Source: Croceicoccus sp. Ery15 (GTDB taxonomy: Bacteria > Pseudomonadota > Alphaproteobacteria > Sphingomonadales > Sphingomonadaceae). From it: a DNA stretch of 64,000 nucleotides. The notes below the pieces were generated by a model. It was not told the DNA's origin and made no database searches. It saw only the letters and a list, made by a program, of their open reading frames with translations. Positions 33,775 through 42,883 of this stretch are shown piece after piece. Each line of letters starts with the position of its first letter. Position 1 is the stretch's first letter. The position numbers and the translations under genes are program-made. The DNA is taken from contig NZ_CP087588.1 of assembly GCF_020985305.1 (NCBI RefSeq), positions 2,158,501 to 2,222,500 of the forward strand, written 5' to 3'.

Positions 33775-34767
33775 TTACGACAAATCTGGTCGCAGCATTG
33801 TCTGCGCGGCAGCGATGCGCTTCTCCATTATTTCCTTGAGTGCGTCAGGGCCGTCGATCACCAGTTCGCCGGCCCATTCGAACAAGTGATTGGCGAGTTC
33901 AAACAAGCCGCCTGATTGGAAACGAACAAGCAGCTCGTCGCCAACTTCTTCAAACTGTTGATGGGGATGGAACCGCCAAGCCCGCGCCCGATCAACCGCC
34001 GGGGCTAGCACTCGCAGAACGATCTCATGACCTGCCTCGTGCCAGATGCCGAAGCTGCGGGCCATCCATGCATCGAGATCCCAATCCTCGGGAGGGCATC
34101 CGACAATCCCGCTGTCCCGAACATTGGTCATGCGGTCCAGGCGGAAGGTACACGGCGGATCGTCCCGGTCAGGCATCTTGCCCACGAGGTAGGTGATCGG
34201 TCCATGGATCAGACCATGGGGTATAACCCTCCGCCACGACGGCTCATCCGCCCAATCAGGCTGATAATCGAAGTCGACACAATGGGATGCGAGGATGGCA
34301 GACTGGATCGTCGTCAGATCTTCGGGCGAGGCAATGACGGCAGGCCCCGCTGCGACACGCGACCGTTGTAGGCGGGTGAGCAGATCGAGGTCGTTGTCCA
34401 GCCGACGCCTTTCCGCGCTATCGAAGGCAATCTTGATCTTGGAAAGCAACTTCTCAAGCGCTTCGGTGTTGACCGTACCTTCGCGGCGTCCGGCATCAAC
34501 CACGGACTGAAGTGCAGCAACCTCCGAAGAACTCGGCCTTGCGTAGGCACGTCCCGGGCTGTCCTTGATCCGAAATCGCTTGACCCGACCATCGATTGTT
34601 TCTTCGAGATCAAAATGAATCAGAATGACGTTCCGCAAGCGCTCGACTGTTCGCCGGTTGACCTCAAGCAAGGCCGCCATTTCGTCAAGAGTGAGACCTT
34701 CGATGCTCTGCGTAAGCACATGCACCAGCTTCATTGTGCGGTCGAGATTGCTAAGGCGCTTGGTCAT
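33775..34767 (-). CDS. WYL-domain transcriptional regulator (330 aa)
   Basis: N-terminal helix-turn-helix GLTLDEMAALLEVNRRTVER (about residues 24-43), then a WYL domain with the ligand-binding segment IPHGLIHGPITYLVGKMP and a C-terminal WCX-like tail (RAWRFHPHQQFEEVGDELLV). It lies 56 bp upstream of the AddB-like gene on the same strand, so it probably controls the AddB-AddA-HNH operon, and perhaps itself. WYL proteins sense nucleic acids or nucleotides and are common in defence islands. This is the second WYL gene in the window; the first is disrupted. Confidence 0.85.
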   Translation of the reverse strand: MTKRLSNLDRTMKLVHVLTQSIEGLTLDEMAALLEVNRRTVERLRNVILIHFDLEETIDGRVKRFRIKDSPGRAYARPSSSEVAALQSVVDAGRREGTVNTEALEKLLSKIKIAFDSAERRRLDNDLDLLTRLQRSRVAAGPAVIASPEDLTTIQSAILASHCVDFDYQPDWADEPSWRRVIPHGLIHGPITYLVGKMPDRDDPPCTFRLDRMTNVRDSGIVGCPPEDWDLDAWMARSFGIWHEAGHEIVLRVLAPAVDRARAWRFHPHQQFEEVGDELLVRFQSGGLFELANHLFEWAGELVIDGPDALKEIMEKRIAAAQTMLRPDLS

Positions 34768-34895
34768 CGCAGAATGATTTTCCCAAGATCATTTTTCGCG
34801 CTTTTATCGAAAATCACGCAATTAGCACATCAATCCGCACATTGGTCTCGCAGAATTTTTTTGGCGATCCGAACTAAAACGGGTTTCGACTTAGC

Positions 34896-35810
34896 CTAGC
34901 TTTCTGTCGCCATTATCAAGCCGTCGGCCATGCGGGTAAGATGATCGCGCCACGCCAGTTTGATCAACCAATCAGCAGGAATGCCATTCTCGCCGACCAG
35001 AGCGCCCATTAATTGCCCAGTAATCGCGGCAGTGGTGTCGGCGTCGTCCCCCAAATTGGCCGCGCGAAGGATTACCTCTCGGAAATCACCACCTTGGCCG
35101 ACGCACCATAACGCTGCCTCAAGCGAGTGCGCGACATAACCGCTACTGCAGATTTCATCGCGAACTTTCCCGCGCCAGGATCCGCGCACGATTGCCGAGA
35201 TAGGCTCGACAAGATCGAGGTCGGTCGCAGCCCTCATCGCATGTTCCGACGATGCTCCACTGATCGCTTCATAAACGATGACGCTCCACGCCTCGCAGGC
35301 ATCGAGGCAGGCCCGCGTTGCGTGGGTAGTCGCACTCTGTATCCGCGCAGCATTCCGCATGACAGCAACTCCCGCGGACAAGCCATATATCGCCACGGGA
35401 GCCAAGCGCATCAGCGAGCCATTGCCCGCTGCATCGGGCGAGCGGGAGCCGGCTAAGGGATCGCCCGTTTGCTCGAACCGCGCGAGCGCAGATCGCGTCG
35501 TAATGCCAATGTCGAAACAGTCACCAGTCGGACTGTACTTGCCCTGCCGCCACCATCGCACGAAGCGCTCCATCAGATCGACCGGATCTAGCGCGCCCCG
35601 CTCAGTAATGCTGTTGGCGAGTGCCAAGGCCATGCTGGTGTCGTCGGTCCAGACGCCGGGGGCCAAGCGGAAGGGTCCGCCACCGATCATATCGGTCAAC
35701 GGCGCACAACTGTCGCGCAACTTGAATTCCAGGGTGGTGCCGACAGCGTCACCCACTGCCAGTCCGAGAAGCGCACCGCGCGCTCTATCCCGAACGCTGT
35801 CGTCGATCAT
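34896..35810 (-). CDS. ADP-ribosylglycohydrolase (DraG-like)
   Basis: 304 aa from the ATG at 35810; the open frame continues to 35870 but the ATG overlaps the stop of the AAA+ gene (ATGA). Family motifs are all present: GALLGLAVGDAVGTTLE, WTDDTSMALALA, GNGSLMRLAP and NLGDDADTTAAI, with the Asp residues that bind the two metal ions. It removes ADP-ribose from proteins or nucleic acids. The coupling to an AAA+ ATPase suggests that it reverses or guards against an ADP-ribosylation step, or counters a toxin or phage modification; this is inference. The gene looks intact. Confidence 0.88.
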   Translation of the reverse strand: MIDDSVRDRARGALLGLAVGDAVGTTLEFKLRDSCAPLTDMIGGGPFRLAPGVWTDDTSMALALANSITERGALDPVDLMERFVRWWRQGKYSPTGDCFDIGITTRSALARFEQTGDPLAGSRSPDAAGNGSLMRLAPVAIYGLSAGVAVMRNAARIQSATTHATRACLDACEAWSVIVYEAISGASSEHAMRAATDLDLVEPISAIVRGSWRGKVRDEICSSGYVAHSLEAALWCVGQGGDFREVILRAANLGDDADTTAAITGQLMGALVGENGIPADWLIKLAWRDHLTRMADGLIMATES

Positions 35811-37844
35811 GCTGCGAACCCCATTATTTTCCGACCGCATCCTCGCGCCTCTGCCTCGGCACGCAGCCACCTTGCAAGGATGTGCGGGTCGCGTTCGTCC
35901 AGCAACTTGCGTCGCGCGTCAATGACCGCGAAATCGCCGGGGGTCTGCCCAAACAAGATAATCGCCTTTGGTAGCGGCAAGCTGAACCAGCTTGAAAATA
36001 GCTCAGCTGCCCGCTGCGGGTCGAGAGCGCGGAATTCCGCATGCATTGTAAAGCGCCGCCGGGTCGAGCCGGTCAGCGAGATTCGTGGTCGCTACGAATG
36101 GCGCTGCCAAGCCGTCCATCTGGCGCAGCATCTCGTTGACCATGCTGCGCTCCCACCCACGCTGAGCATCGCGGCGATCCGAGAGAAAATCGTCGGCTTC
36201 GTCGATCAGCAGCATTGCCCCTGCGCGCGACGCCTCTGCAAAGGCCTGCGCGAGCTGCATTTCCGTCTGGCCGACGAACATACCAAGCAGGTCGGAACCC
36301 CGCTTTTCGATAATCTCGATGCCCAGCCGCTCAGCGAGATGGCGAGCGTAGGCGCTTTTTCCCGTTCCACTTGGGCCGGAAAGCAGCAATGACCAGTTTC
36401 GGGCAGCCGACGCTGCGAGTCTGGTCGCCAAGCCTCCAAGGTCCTGATCCGCCAATGACAGGTCCGGATCATAAGCCACGGGAAGAGAGAACGGCTCGGG
36501 AGGGCGGCCCTGGATTACCGTCACAAGTCCCTCGCCGATCGCCTGGGCGTCCCCGGCGCTCCCGCGCGCCATGCTGGCTCCACGAATGGCGGAGGCGAGA
36601 ATGGCTGGTGCTGCCGGCAGCGCGGCAAGGCGAGCGAGGTCCTGTTCGGACATGTCGATGCCGACAGCCTTGGCGTGCTTTCCAACGATGTTCCGGCGCA
36701 CGTGAAGCGGAGGGCGAGGAAATTCGAGCGCGAGGCTCATGCGCCGGATAATCGATTCCTCGAGCATCCTTGGCTCGTTGACGATCCAGATCGTCGGACG
36801 CTTGCCATCCTCGATCAGCCGGTTGAGCCACAATTTCGATCGATGCTCGCGGTCGCCGGGGTCTTGCAGCACGAGGATGTCGTCTGCCTCGTCCATAACG
36901 ACAATCCTGCTGGCATCATTGAGGGTAAGCGCGCGCAGGATCGTAAGATGCGCGATCCGTTCACGCCGTGAGGGTTCGCCTCCACGGTCATCCGAAAGTC
37001 CGGCGAAAACTGCTTTGCGACCAAGTCTTGACGCAAGCAGCCGGGCGAACTCGCTTTTGCCGGTTCCGGGCGGACCATACAGCAGGATCGCGACCCCCTC
37101 ATTACTCGCCATGAGGCGCTTCGCAAGCTCGCGCTGGGGGCCCAGATGATCGAAGTCGCTCCACGTCAACGAGGACGGCGAAGCCGAGGGCATTAGGAGG
37201 CTTGGCAGGCTTGAAGGCCCCGATCGGACACCCGCGATGAAGCTTAGCAATGCGTTGGCATTGGTCGATCCGTCATGCGATTGATCGATCAAGCCGGTGC
37301 TCCACAACCGCGAGCCTGTCGCCAGCCGCGCCTCCACCCGCGCGGGCGAGAGCCCGCTGGCGAAGGCGATGCGTCCGATACTGCAATTCGAGTTGCGTCC
37401 GGGCAGCGCATCAATGAAATTTTCCCAGCATTCGAAAAGCGCGTATCGTGCGACGCTGGCGACGATTGTCTTTTCTATGTCATCGAGCCCGAGCGTTGCG
37501 CCCAGCCAAGAAATGCGGCGGTCGAGAGGTGCCGGGCCGGGCTTTTTGAGCAGGGCGTGTTTGTCGGCGAGACTGCGGAGAAGCGGCACGTAGCTCTGTG
37601 TCGTCAGCTTATCGAAATCCTCCGGATCGTCCATGACATGATCGGGATCGTCGATATGATCGTGCCAGACCTCGAGCATGTCTTTCCCGCGCCCACGCAA
37701 CTGGCGCGATGTCATCCGATCGATTGCCGAGCACCAGGCGTGGAGGAATACCCGATGCTCGGCGGCAGTTATGGATGATGCGGCGGCGGAAGCGTAGGAA
37801 CTATTGCGGCGCCGTCGTGGGCGAAGAGCGGAGTAGATCGTCAT
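35807..37844 (-). pseudogene. Two-domain AAA+ ATPase, frameshifted near the C-terminus
   Basis: Start ATG 37844 (GTG 37862 is an alternative). AAA+ module 1: GPPGTGKSEFARLLASRLG with VVMDEADDILVLQ. Module 2: GPSGTGKSAYARHLAERLG with MLLIDEADDFLSDRR and FVATTNLADRLDPAAL. After DPAAL the frame runs into a stop at 36003, while the family-like continuation TMHAEFRALDPQRAAELF, then TPGDFAVIDARRKLL, is found in the next phase down to 35807. The break is explained by loss of one copy of an 8-bp tandem repeat (CGGCGCTT, single copy now at 36051-36058). The restored stop would overlap the ADP-ribosylglycohydrolase ATG, so the original protein had about 680 aa. Confidence 0.8.
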
Positions 37845-37862
37845 GTGATCCGTCTGACGCAC

Positions 37863-38414
37863 GCATACGACAGGAATGGTCGTGGGACATCGGTCCTCGG
37901 CACTGCCTCTCTTGCTCCGACTATCTTAGGTGAGCTAACCAATCTGCTTATTGAAAGGGTCACAACATGAATAAGTTTGACGCCGTCGTATCCTCTATTC
38001 CTGACGAGTTTCTCGGTCGATCCAGATCAATTTTTTAATCCGCTCCACCGGCATTCGAGGGTCAGCGCGGCGTGCGCATCCTGCAGTGTTGCCATCTGAT
38101 CCTTGTCCAGGTTTAGCGATCGAATAAACTTTCCCAGAAGGGAGTTTTTTGTGTCTTCGTCTAGCGGACATTTCGCTGACGCTGAGGCTTCGCTAAGTCG
38201 TCACCCCTCACCGTGTCCCTGCGCGTCATTCTTCAGCCATCCTTGCAGACGTGCAGGTGTTGTGACGCTTACCCGTTCACACGCCGATTTCGCGGCGCGC
38301 GAATTTGCGGTTTTCCGGGGTGGGGGTTCAGGGGGGGCAGATAAAGGGGGCTCGTAGCCTCTCTCCCATGCAAATTTGTTGATGCTGTCTGGAAGCTTCT
38401 TGGCCGACCAATTG
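37863..38414. other. 552-bp region between the ATPase and the integrase
   Basis: It contains a possible mini-ORF at 37967-38038 on plus (23 codons beginning MNKFDAVVSSIPDEFLGRS, with GAAAGGG upstream). On the minus strand an open stretch without a start (about 38200-38038) reads ...FIRSLNLDKDQMATLQDAH then AALTLECRW, perhaps the tail of a lost gene. A G-rich tract lies at 38318-38350. None is supported as a real gene. It probably includes promoters for the ATPase operon. Confidence 0.35.
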
Positions 38415-39584
38415 CTAGAGGACTAAGGTCGCCAGCGCGTCTTCGGCATCGTCGCGCACAAGATGGCCATAATGTTTCTCGATCATCGCGACACTTGTCC
38501 CTGACAATTGGGCAACGGTCAGGATCGGCAAGCGCACGCGTACAAGGTCCGTGATTACGCTATGGCGTAAGGTGTAAGCCGACACGGCATCTGGCAAGCT
38601 GGCTTCCTTTACAGCATCCTTGATCGGATGCTTCCAAGTATCCTTGTTCCAAGCGGCGCCCGAGTGCCGAGCAAAGACGGGCGCGGTTGGCAATTTGCCC
38701 TTCGCCTGAACGGCAAGGAAATTGGCGATCACTTGTGGTAACGAAATCTGCCGCGGGCTGCCGTTCTTGTCCTTGCCAACTGTAAGTGTGCGGGTGCGCT
38801 CATCAAAGTCACGTGCGACAAGGCTTGCAAGCGAGCCGGGACGCAATGGCAGGAGACATAGCGCCCTAAGGAACGGCCGCACCTCCGCGCGGGCGGTATC
38901 GATCAGTCTCTTGCGCTCAGCCTTGTCCAAATAGAGTTCTCGGCGCTTGTCAGCGCCCTTGAAGGGCTTGAGCGCCTCTTGCCAAGCTGCATCGGTATTG
39001 GGGGAGCCGGCCGTGAGAACACGCCCCAGCGCTGCGCGCAATGGCACCATGTCGCGGTTCACTGTCGATTTCGCTCGTTCCTTCCAACGCTTCTCACCTT
39101 CCTTGGTCCGGGACAACAAGGCGGGCGCCTTTTCCAGCCGCTTGCGCCAGCTGCGCAAGTGGTGCCGCCGAAGCTTGTCGAGCTTCACCTTGGCGATGGG
39201 ATCGTCGTAGACATGTCTCCGGAACACACCTTCAGCGATGGAATTGGGCTTTTCCTCCAGATAAGCGAAACAGGCATCCTTCACCGTCTCCATATCACGG
39301 GCGAGTTCGCCGCCGGTCTCCACAATTGCCGCCCAGGCCTCAGCATCGGTCTTGGCCTGCTTGAAGACATCATGTCCGGTCAGCGTGCCGTAATCGCCAA
39401 GCCGCTTGCGCTTGTTGCGATTGGTGTCCGCGTCGTAGAATCGAGCAAACCACGTGCCGCCGTCCGTCTTCTTCGATGGCCTATAACCAAGGTAGACGCC
39501 TTGGCGCAGGCGATGCCAATGCGGTTCATCACCCGCCTTTGGCTTCAACTTTTCACGATCCCCGATGCGGCTCAAATCTGGCAT
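38415..39584 (-). CDS. int: Tyrosine-type site-specific integrase
   Basis: 389 aa. N-terminal Arm-binding region (WHRLRQGVYLGYRPSKKTDG), SAM-like core-binding domain, and catalytic domain with Arg in LPLRPGSLASLV, Lys in VGKDKNGSPRQISL, the box YTLRHSVITDLV (Tyr in place of the usual His of HxxR), and nucleophile Tyr at about 372 in MIEKHYGHL. It would recombine the element into a tRNA gene. It reads leftward, with its start about 130 bp from the tRNA-Val 3' half, the normal layout for an integrase next to its attachment site. The protein looks complete. Confidence 0.9.
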   Translation of the reverse strand: MPDLSRIGDREKLKPKAGDEPHWHRLRQGVYLGYRPSKKTDGGTWFARFYDADTNRNKRKRLGDYGTLTGHDVFKQAKTDAEAWAAIVETGGELARDMETVKDACFAYLEEKPNSIAEGVFRRHVYDDPIAKVKLDKLRRHHLRSWRKRLEKAPALLSRTKEGEKRWKERAKSTVNRDMVPLRAALGRVLTAGSPNTDAAWQEALKPFKGADKRRELYLDKAERKRLIDTARAEVRPFLRALCLLPLRPGSLASLVARDFDERTRTLTVGKDKNGSPRQISLPQVIANFLAVQAKGKLPTAPVFARHSGAAWNKDTWKHPIKDAVKEASLPDAVSAYTLRHSVITDLVRVRLPILTVAQLSGTSVAMIEKHYGHLVRDDAEDALATLVL

Positions 39585-39717
39585 TCGAAACCGCTATCCC
39601 AAAATCCATGAAAAAAACATGAAAAACTTGGGTGGGCAGCGGCGAACACCAGCGGGATTCACACATTGTTTTTATTGTCTTTTTCTATTTTTAAGAACCG
39701 CAGATTCCCGTTATTCC

Positions 39718-39767
39718 CATCCTTCACACGGGTGGGGTCGCAGGTTCAATCCCTGCCGCGCCCACCA
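39718..39767 (+). other. Attachment-site scar: 3' half of tRNA-Val(CAC)
   Basis: Canonical 3' tRNA geometry: anticodon arm CATCC-TTCACAC-GGGTG (anticodon CAC, one G-U pair), variable loop GGGTC, T arm GCAGG-TTCAATC-CCTGC, acceptor strand CGCGCCC, discriminator A and CCA to 39767. The D arm and 5' acceptor strand are absent, so this is not a functional tRNA gene. With the integrase next door it is the right-hand attachment site (attR-like). The intact tRNA should sit at the far left end of the element, outside the window. The start of the identity block at the anticodon loop points to crossover there. Confidence 0.8.
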
Positions 39768-39862
39768 CGGATTGGGCGCTGCCCATAATTCGCTCACATT
39801 TGCCTGCTTCGCTATGGGCTGTTGTCCGTCCTGCATTTGGCTGTACGGACGGACGGATATCC

Positions 39863-41404
39863 ATGCGCCTTATACACAAGCACTTCCTGTTCTTCTCGCT
39901 CACCGCGATGCTGGCCGCCCTGCTGATGGCGGGGGTGCTGGCGTGGAACCTTGATCGCGGCTTCGACCGCTATCTCGACGCGCGCGACGCCGAATTGCTT
40001 GAAGGATTCGCGGGGGATTTCGAGACTTTTTTGCAGGAGAAGGATGCCGCAGGGGATTTCGCGCCCGATCCGGCCAGCCTGAAGGCTGCCGTCCGGCAAA
40101 TGGCGGACGAGGGGCGCATTCGCGGCTTTCCGCCGCAATTCCTGCGCGAACGGCTGGAACAGGAAGGGCGTCCGTTTCGACCGTTGTTTCAAAAAAACGG
40201 TCCGCCCGAGCCGAAGGGTGAGGAACCTCGCCCGAAAGGTCCCGGCGGCCCGCCGCGCATGGGCCCGCCACCGCCCGACATGTTCGCCCGCCGCCTGCAG
40301 CTTTACGATACCGGCGGCAGGCTGATCTTTAGCGGCGCGACCAATGCCACGCCGGAATCCCCTTCATCCGCCTCTTCCGGCCAGTCCGAACCCATCCGTT
40401 TCGACGGCAAGCCGGTTGCCACCGCACGGCTTGCCCCGCGCGGCCCTGCCCCGCGCTCGATCGAATTCGTGTTTTTGCGCGGCCAGTTCCGCGGGGTGAT
40501 CATCGTTACTGGCTTGCTTTTGCTGCTGTCGGGCCTGTTCGCATGGTTCCTTGCCCGCGCCACGGTGCGCAAGATCGCGGCGGTGCAACAGGCGACCGAT
40601 GCTATCGCCAGCGGCGATTTCGCCGCGCGGGTCGAAACGCGCGGCAGCGACGAGATTGCGCTTATGGGCCAGAACATCAACGCCATGGCCCAAGGGCTTG
40701 CGCGCTTGGAAAGCGCAAGGCGGCGCTGGCTGGCCGAGATCAGCCATGAATTGCGCACGCCGCTGACCGTGCTGCGCGGCGAGCTGAACGCGCTGGAAGA
40801 CGGCATCCGCCCCATCGATATGAAGGCAGTAAAATCTCTGTCCGAGGAAGCGCAACGGCTGAACCTGCTGATCGAGGATTTGCACTTCATGGCCGTCAGC
40901 GATCTGGGTGCGCCCTCGCAATGTCTTGCGGAGACCGATGCGGTGCTGCTGGTCGAGGGGATCACCGCCCGCTTCGGCACCGCTTTGGACGAGGCGGGTC
41001 TGGATATCGAAACCGACAGCCGCCCCGACCTTGCCTTGCCCGTCATTTGGGACCGGCAGCGAATTGAACAATTGCTGGGCAATGTGATCACCAATGCCAT
41101 CCGCTATACCAACGCGCCCGGCATGGTGCGGGTGACGCTGGCATCGGACGGGGAAGCGGTGTCGATCACGGTGGAGGACACCGCCCCCGGCGTGCCTGCC
41201 GACCAGCTGGAGCAGATGTTCGAACCGCTCCACCGGCTGGAGGAAGCGCGCGACCGGATTTCGGGCGGAAGCGGCATGGGGCTGGCAGTGGCGCGCGCCA
41301 TTGCGGCGGCGCATGGCGGCACCATTGCTGCGGGTCCATCGGATCTTGGCGGGGTGAAAATCGCGATCACCCTGCCCGTCGATGCACGGACGCAAAGCGC
41401 ATGA
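39863..41404 (+). CDS. Sensor histidine kinase, BaeS-like
   Basis: 513 aa from ATG 39863 (MRLIHKHFLFFSLTAMLAAL). TM1 is at about 8-28 and a Pro/Gly-rich periplasmic sensor region contains GPPEPKGEEPRPKGPGGPP. TM2 is near 211-232, then a HAMP domain, the H box EISHELRTPLTVLRGEL (His about 294), and the N/G boxes GNVITNAIRYTNAPG and ISGGSGMGLAVARAIAAAHG. It senses an envelope signal and phosphorylates the response regulator encoded next, with which it overlaps by 4 bp. The unusual Pro-rich periplasmic loop may be the sensing element. The gene lies just right of the tRNA scar, so it belongs to the host side. Confidence 0.9.
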   Translation: MRLIHKHFLFFSLTAMLAALLMAGVLAWNLDRGFDRYLDARDAELLEGFAGDFETFLQEKDAAGDFAPDPASLKAAVRQMADEGRIRGFPPQFLRERLEQEGRPFRPLFQKNGPPEPKGEEPRPKGPGGPPRMGPPPPDMFARRLQLYDTGGRLIFSGATNATPESPSSASSGQSEPIRFDGKPVATARLAPRGPAPRSIEFVFLRGQFRGVIIVTGLLLLLSGLFAWFLARATVRKIAAVQQATDAIASGDFAARVETRGSDEIALMGQNINAMAQGLARLESARRRWLAEISHELRTPLTVLRGELNALEDGIRPIDMKAVKSLSEEAQRLNLLIEDLHFMAVSDLGAPSQCLAETDAVLLVEGITARFGTALDEAGLDIETDSRPDLALPVIWDRQRIEQLLGNVITNAIRYTNAPGMVRVTLASDGEAVSITVEDTAPGVPADQLEQMFEPLHRLEEARDRISGGSGMGLAVARAIAAAHGGTIAAGPSDLGGVKIAITLPVDARTQSA

Positions 41405-42105
41405 GCACTGCAAGATCCATCTTTGTCGTCGAAGACGATGCCAAGATTGCGCAGATCGTGGCCGATTATCTGGCAGGGCACGGCCACCGTCCGCGCATAT
41501 TCCCCGATGCCCGTTCGGTGGTCGATTGCGCGCGCCGCGAACCGCCCGCCGCAATCATCCTCGACGTGATGCTGCCTGCGGGCAACGGCGTCGATCTGTG
41601 CCGCCAGCTGCGCGAGTTTTTTCCCGCTCCGATCCTGATGCTGACCGCGCGGGTGGAAGAGCGCGACAAGCTGGAAGCACTGGACATCGGTGCCGACGAT
41701 TATGTGACCAAGCCCTTCAGCCCCGCCGAAGTGGTCGCGCGCATCAACGCGCTGATCCGCCGGTCGGAAGGGCGCATGACCCGCAATCCCGAAGCGCAAG
41801 CGTTTCTGGTGGACGAAGATGGCCAGCGCATCGCGTGGCATGGCGCATGGCTGGATCTGTCCCCTTCGGAATTTCGCCTGTTGGGTGCGATGATGAAATA
41901 TCCCGGCCGCGTCTATTCGCGCGCGCAATTGCTGGACCAGCTTGGCGAACATGCGCTGGAAAGCGGGGACCGCGCCATCGACAGCCATGTAAAGAATATC
42001 CGCCGCAAGATGGCGGCGGTGAACGCGGATGCGGGCGGGATCGGTTCGGTTTACGGGTCCGGCTATCGCTTCGAACCGACGCGACCCGCGCGCAAGCCGC
42101 GCTGA
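41401..42105 (+). CDS. OmpR/PhoB-family response regulator, BaeR-like
   Basis: 234 aa. Receiver domain: acidic pair VVEDDAKIAQIVADYLAGHG, phospho-acceptor Asp about 54 in IILDVMLPAGNGVD, Thr and Lys in MLTARVEE and DDYVTKPFSP. Winged-helix DNA-binding domain: LDLSPSEFRLLGAMMKYPGR, SRAQLLDQLGEHALE and IDSHVKNIRRKM...YGSGYRF. The start overlaps the kinase stop. A likely target is the divergent small-protein promoter with two 11-bp direct repeats at 42522-42543. Confidence 0.92.
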   Translation: MSTARSIFVVEDDAKIAQIVADYLAGHGHRPRIFPDARSVVDCARREPPAAIILDVMLPAGNGVDLCRQLREFFPAPILMLTARVEERDKLEALDIGADDYVTKPFSPAEVVARINALIRRSEGRMTRNPEAQAFLVDEDGQRIAWHGAWLDLSPSEFRLLGAMMKYPGRVYSRAQLLDQLGEHALESGDRAIDSHVKNIRRKMAAVNADAGGIGSVYGSGYRFEPTRPARKPR

Positions 42106-42137
42106 CCGGCATTTCGCCGGTCAGCCGTCCCGACATA

Positions 42138-42464
42138 TCAATCGGCGTTGTCGTCGGGCGTGCTGCGGGGACCGCCCTGGCGTCCGGGCGGCGGCCCCAT
42201 GCCTTCGGGCAGGCAGGCAGGCGCCTTACCCTTGGGCGCGCGGCAGGTGCCCGCAACCTCGGTTCCGTCCGCATTGGCAACGCTGCATGCATCAGCCTCC
42301 TGCTTGCCGCTGCATGCCGCCAGCATCGCCTCGCTCGGCCCACGACCGCCTTCGGGTCGCTCGGGCCGCTGCTGTGCCGCGGCGGGGCTGACCGTCTGCG
42401 CCCAAATGGCCGTGCCGAACAGCACCGGTGCCAACATCGATATACCGATCCGTCGAGTTTTCAT
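42138..42464 (-). CDS. Small secreted Cys-rich protein (108 aa)
   Basis: From the ATG at 42464 (GGAACGGAA upstream) the protein has a signal peptide (MKTRRIGISMLAPVLFGTAI...PAAAQQ) and a short mature domain with four Cys in the order AACSGKQEADACSVANADGT, then GTCRAPKGKAPACLPEGM. The C-terminus is rich in Pro, Gly and Asp. I recognise only a conserved hypothetical pattern. It is convergent with the two-component genes and probably regulated by them. A periplasmic stress or metal-binding role is possible. Confidence 0.65.
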   Translation of the reverse strand: MKTRRIGISMLAPVLFGTAIWAQTVSPAAAQQRPERPEGGRGPSEAMLAACSGKQEADACSVANADGTEVAGTCRAPKGKAPACLPEGMGPPPGRQGGPRSTPDDNAD

Positions 42465-42883
42465 TTCCGTTCCTTTTTTCCGCGCCAAGGTTGCGGCGGC
42501 AAGACGGTTTCGGCGCGCAATATGGACACATTATGGACGCATTCTTGCTGCACTAACGCGCCGTCGGATTCTGCACCGGCACAGGCACAAAAGCGGTTTG
42601 AACACCGCCCGATCGGGCCTTCGTCCGAAGCTCTCCGCAACGGCTCGTCGCACAAGCCGGTCAAGCGGACCACTCAACTCGTCGTCCTGCAAAAGCTGTT
42701 CATCTGACAGCAAGGTTAAGGTGAACAGTCAGCACTGGCGTTCTGGTGCGGCAGCGATGTCGCATGAGTTTTTCAAGTGGGGTGAGAGATCTGACAGTCG
42801 GACACGCATCACGGGGGGAAGCGGGGCAGAGCGGCCCGCATTCAACGCGATGATCGGCTGATCGAACTGAAGGAGTGACCTGT
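42465..42883. other. 419-bp divergent intergenic region
   Basis: It lies between the small secreted protein gene (leftward) and the OmpA-family gene (rightward). It contains the tandem 11-bp repeat at 42522-42543. The OmpA ribosome-binding site AAGGAG lies at 42870-42875. Beyond these, no gene or hairpin is evident. Confidence 0.4.
42522..42543. promoter_or_regulatory. Tandem 11-bp direct repeat, likely response-regulator site
   Basis: ATGGACACATT is followed directly by ATGGACGCATT. Head-to-tail half-sites with an 11-bp period match how OmpR/PhoB-family regulators bind. The site is 58 bp upstream of the start of the small secreted protein gene (minus strand) and close to the two-component genes. 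The target assignment is inference. Confidence 0.55.

Noticed and set aside
39718..39767. Functional tRNA gene
   Set aside because: D arm and 5' acceptor strand are missing; only the 3' half folds.
41382..42707. 441-codon plus-strand frame over the response regulator
   Set aside because: Arg/Pro/Ala-rich out-of-phase reading of the receiver gene; the real frame is 41401-42105.
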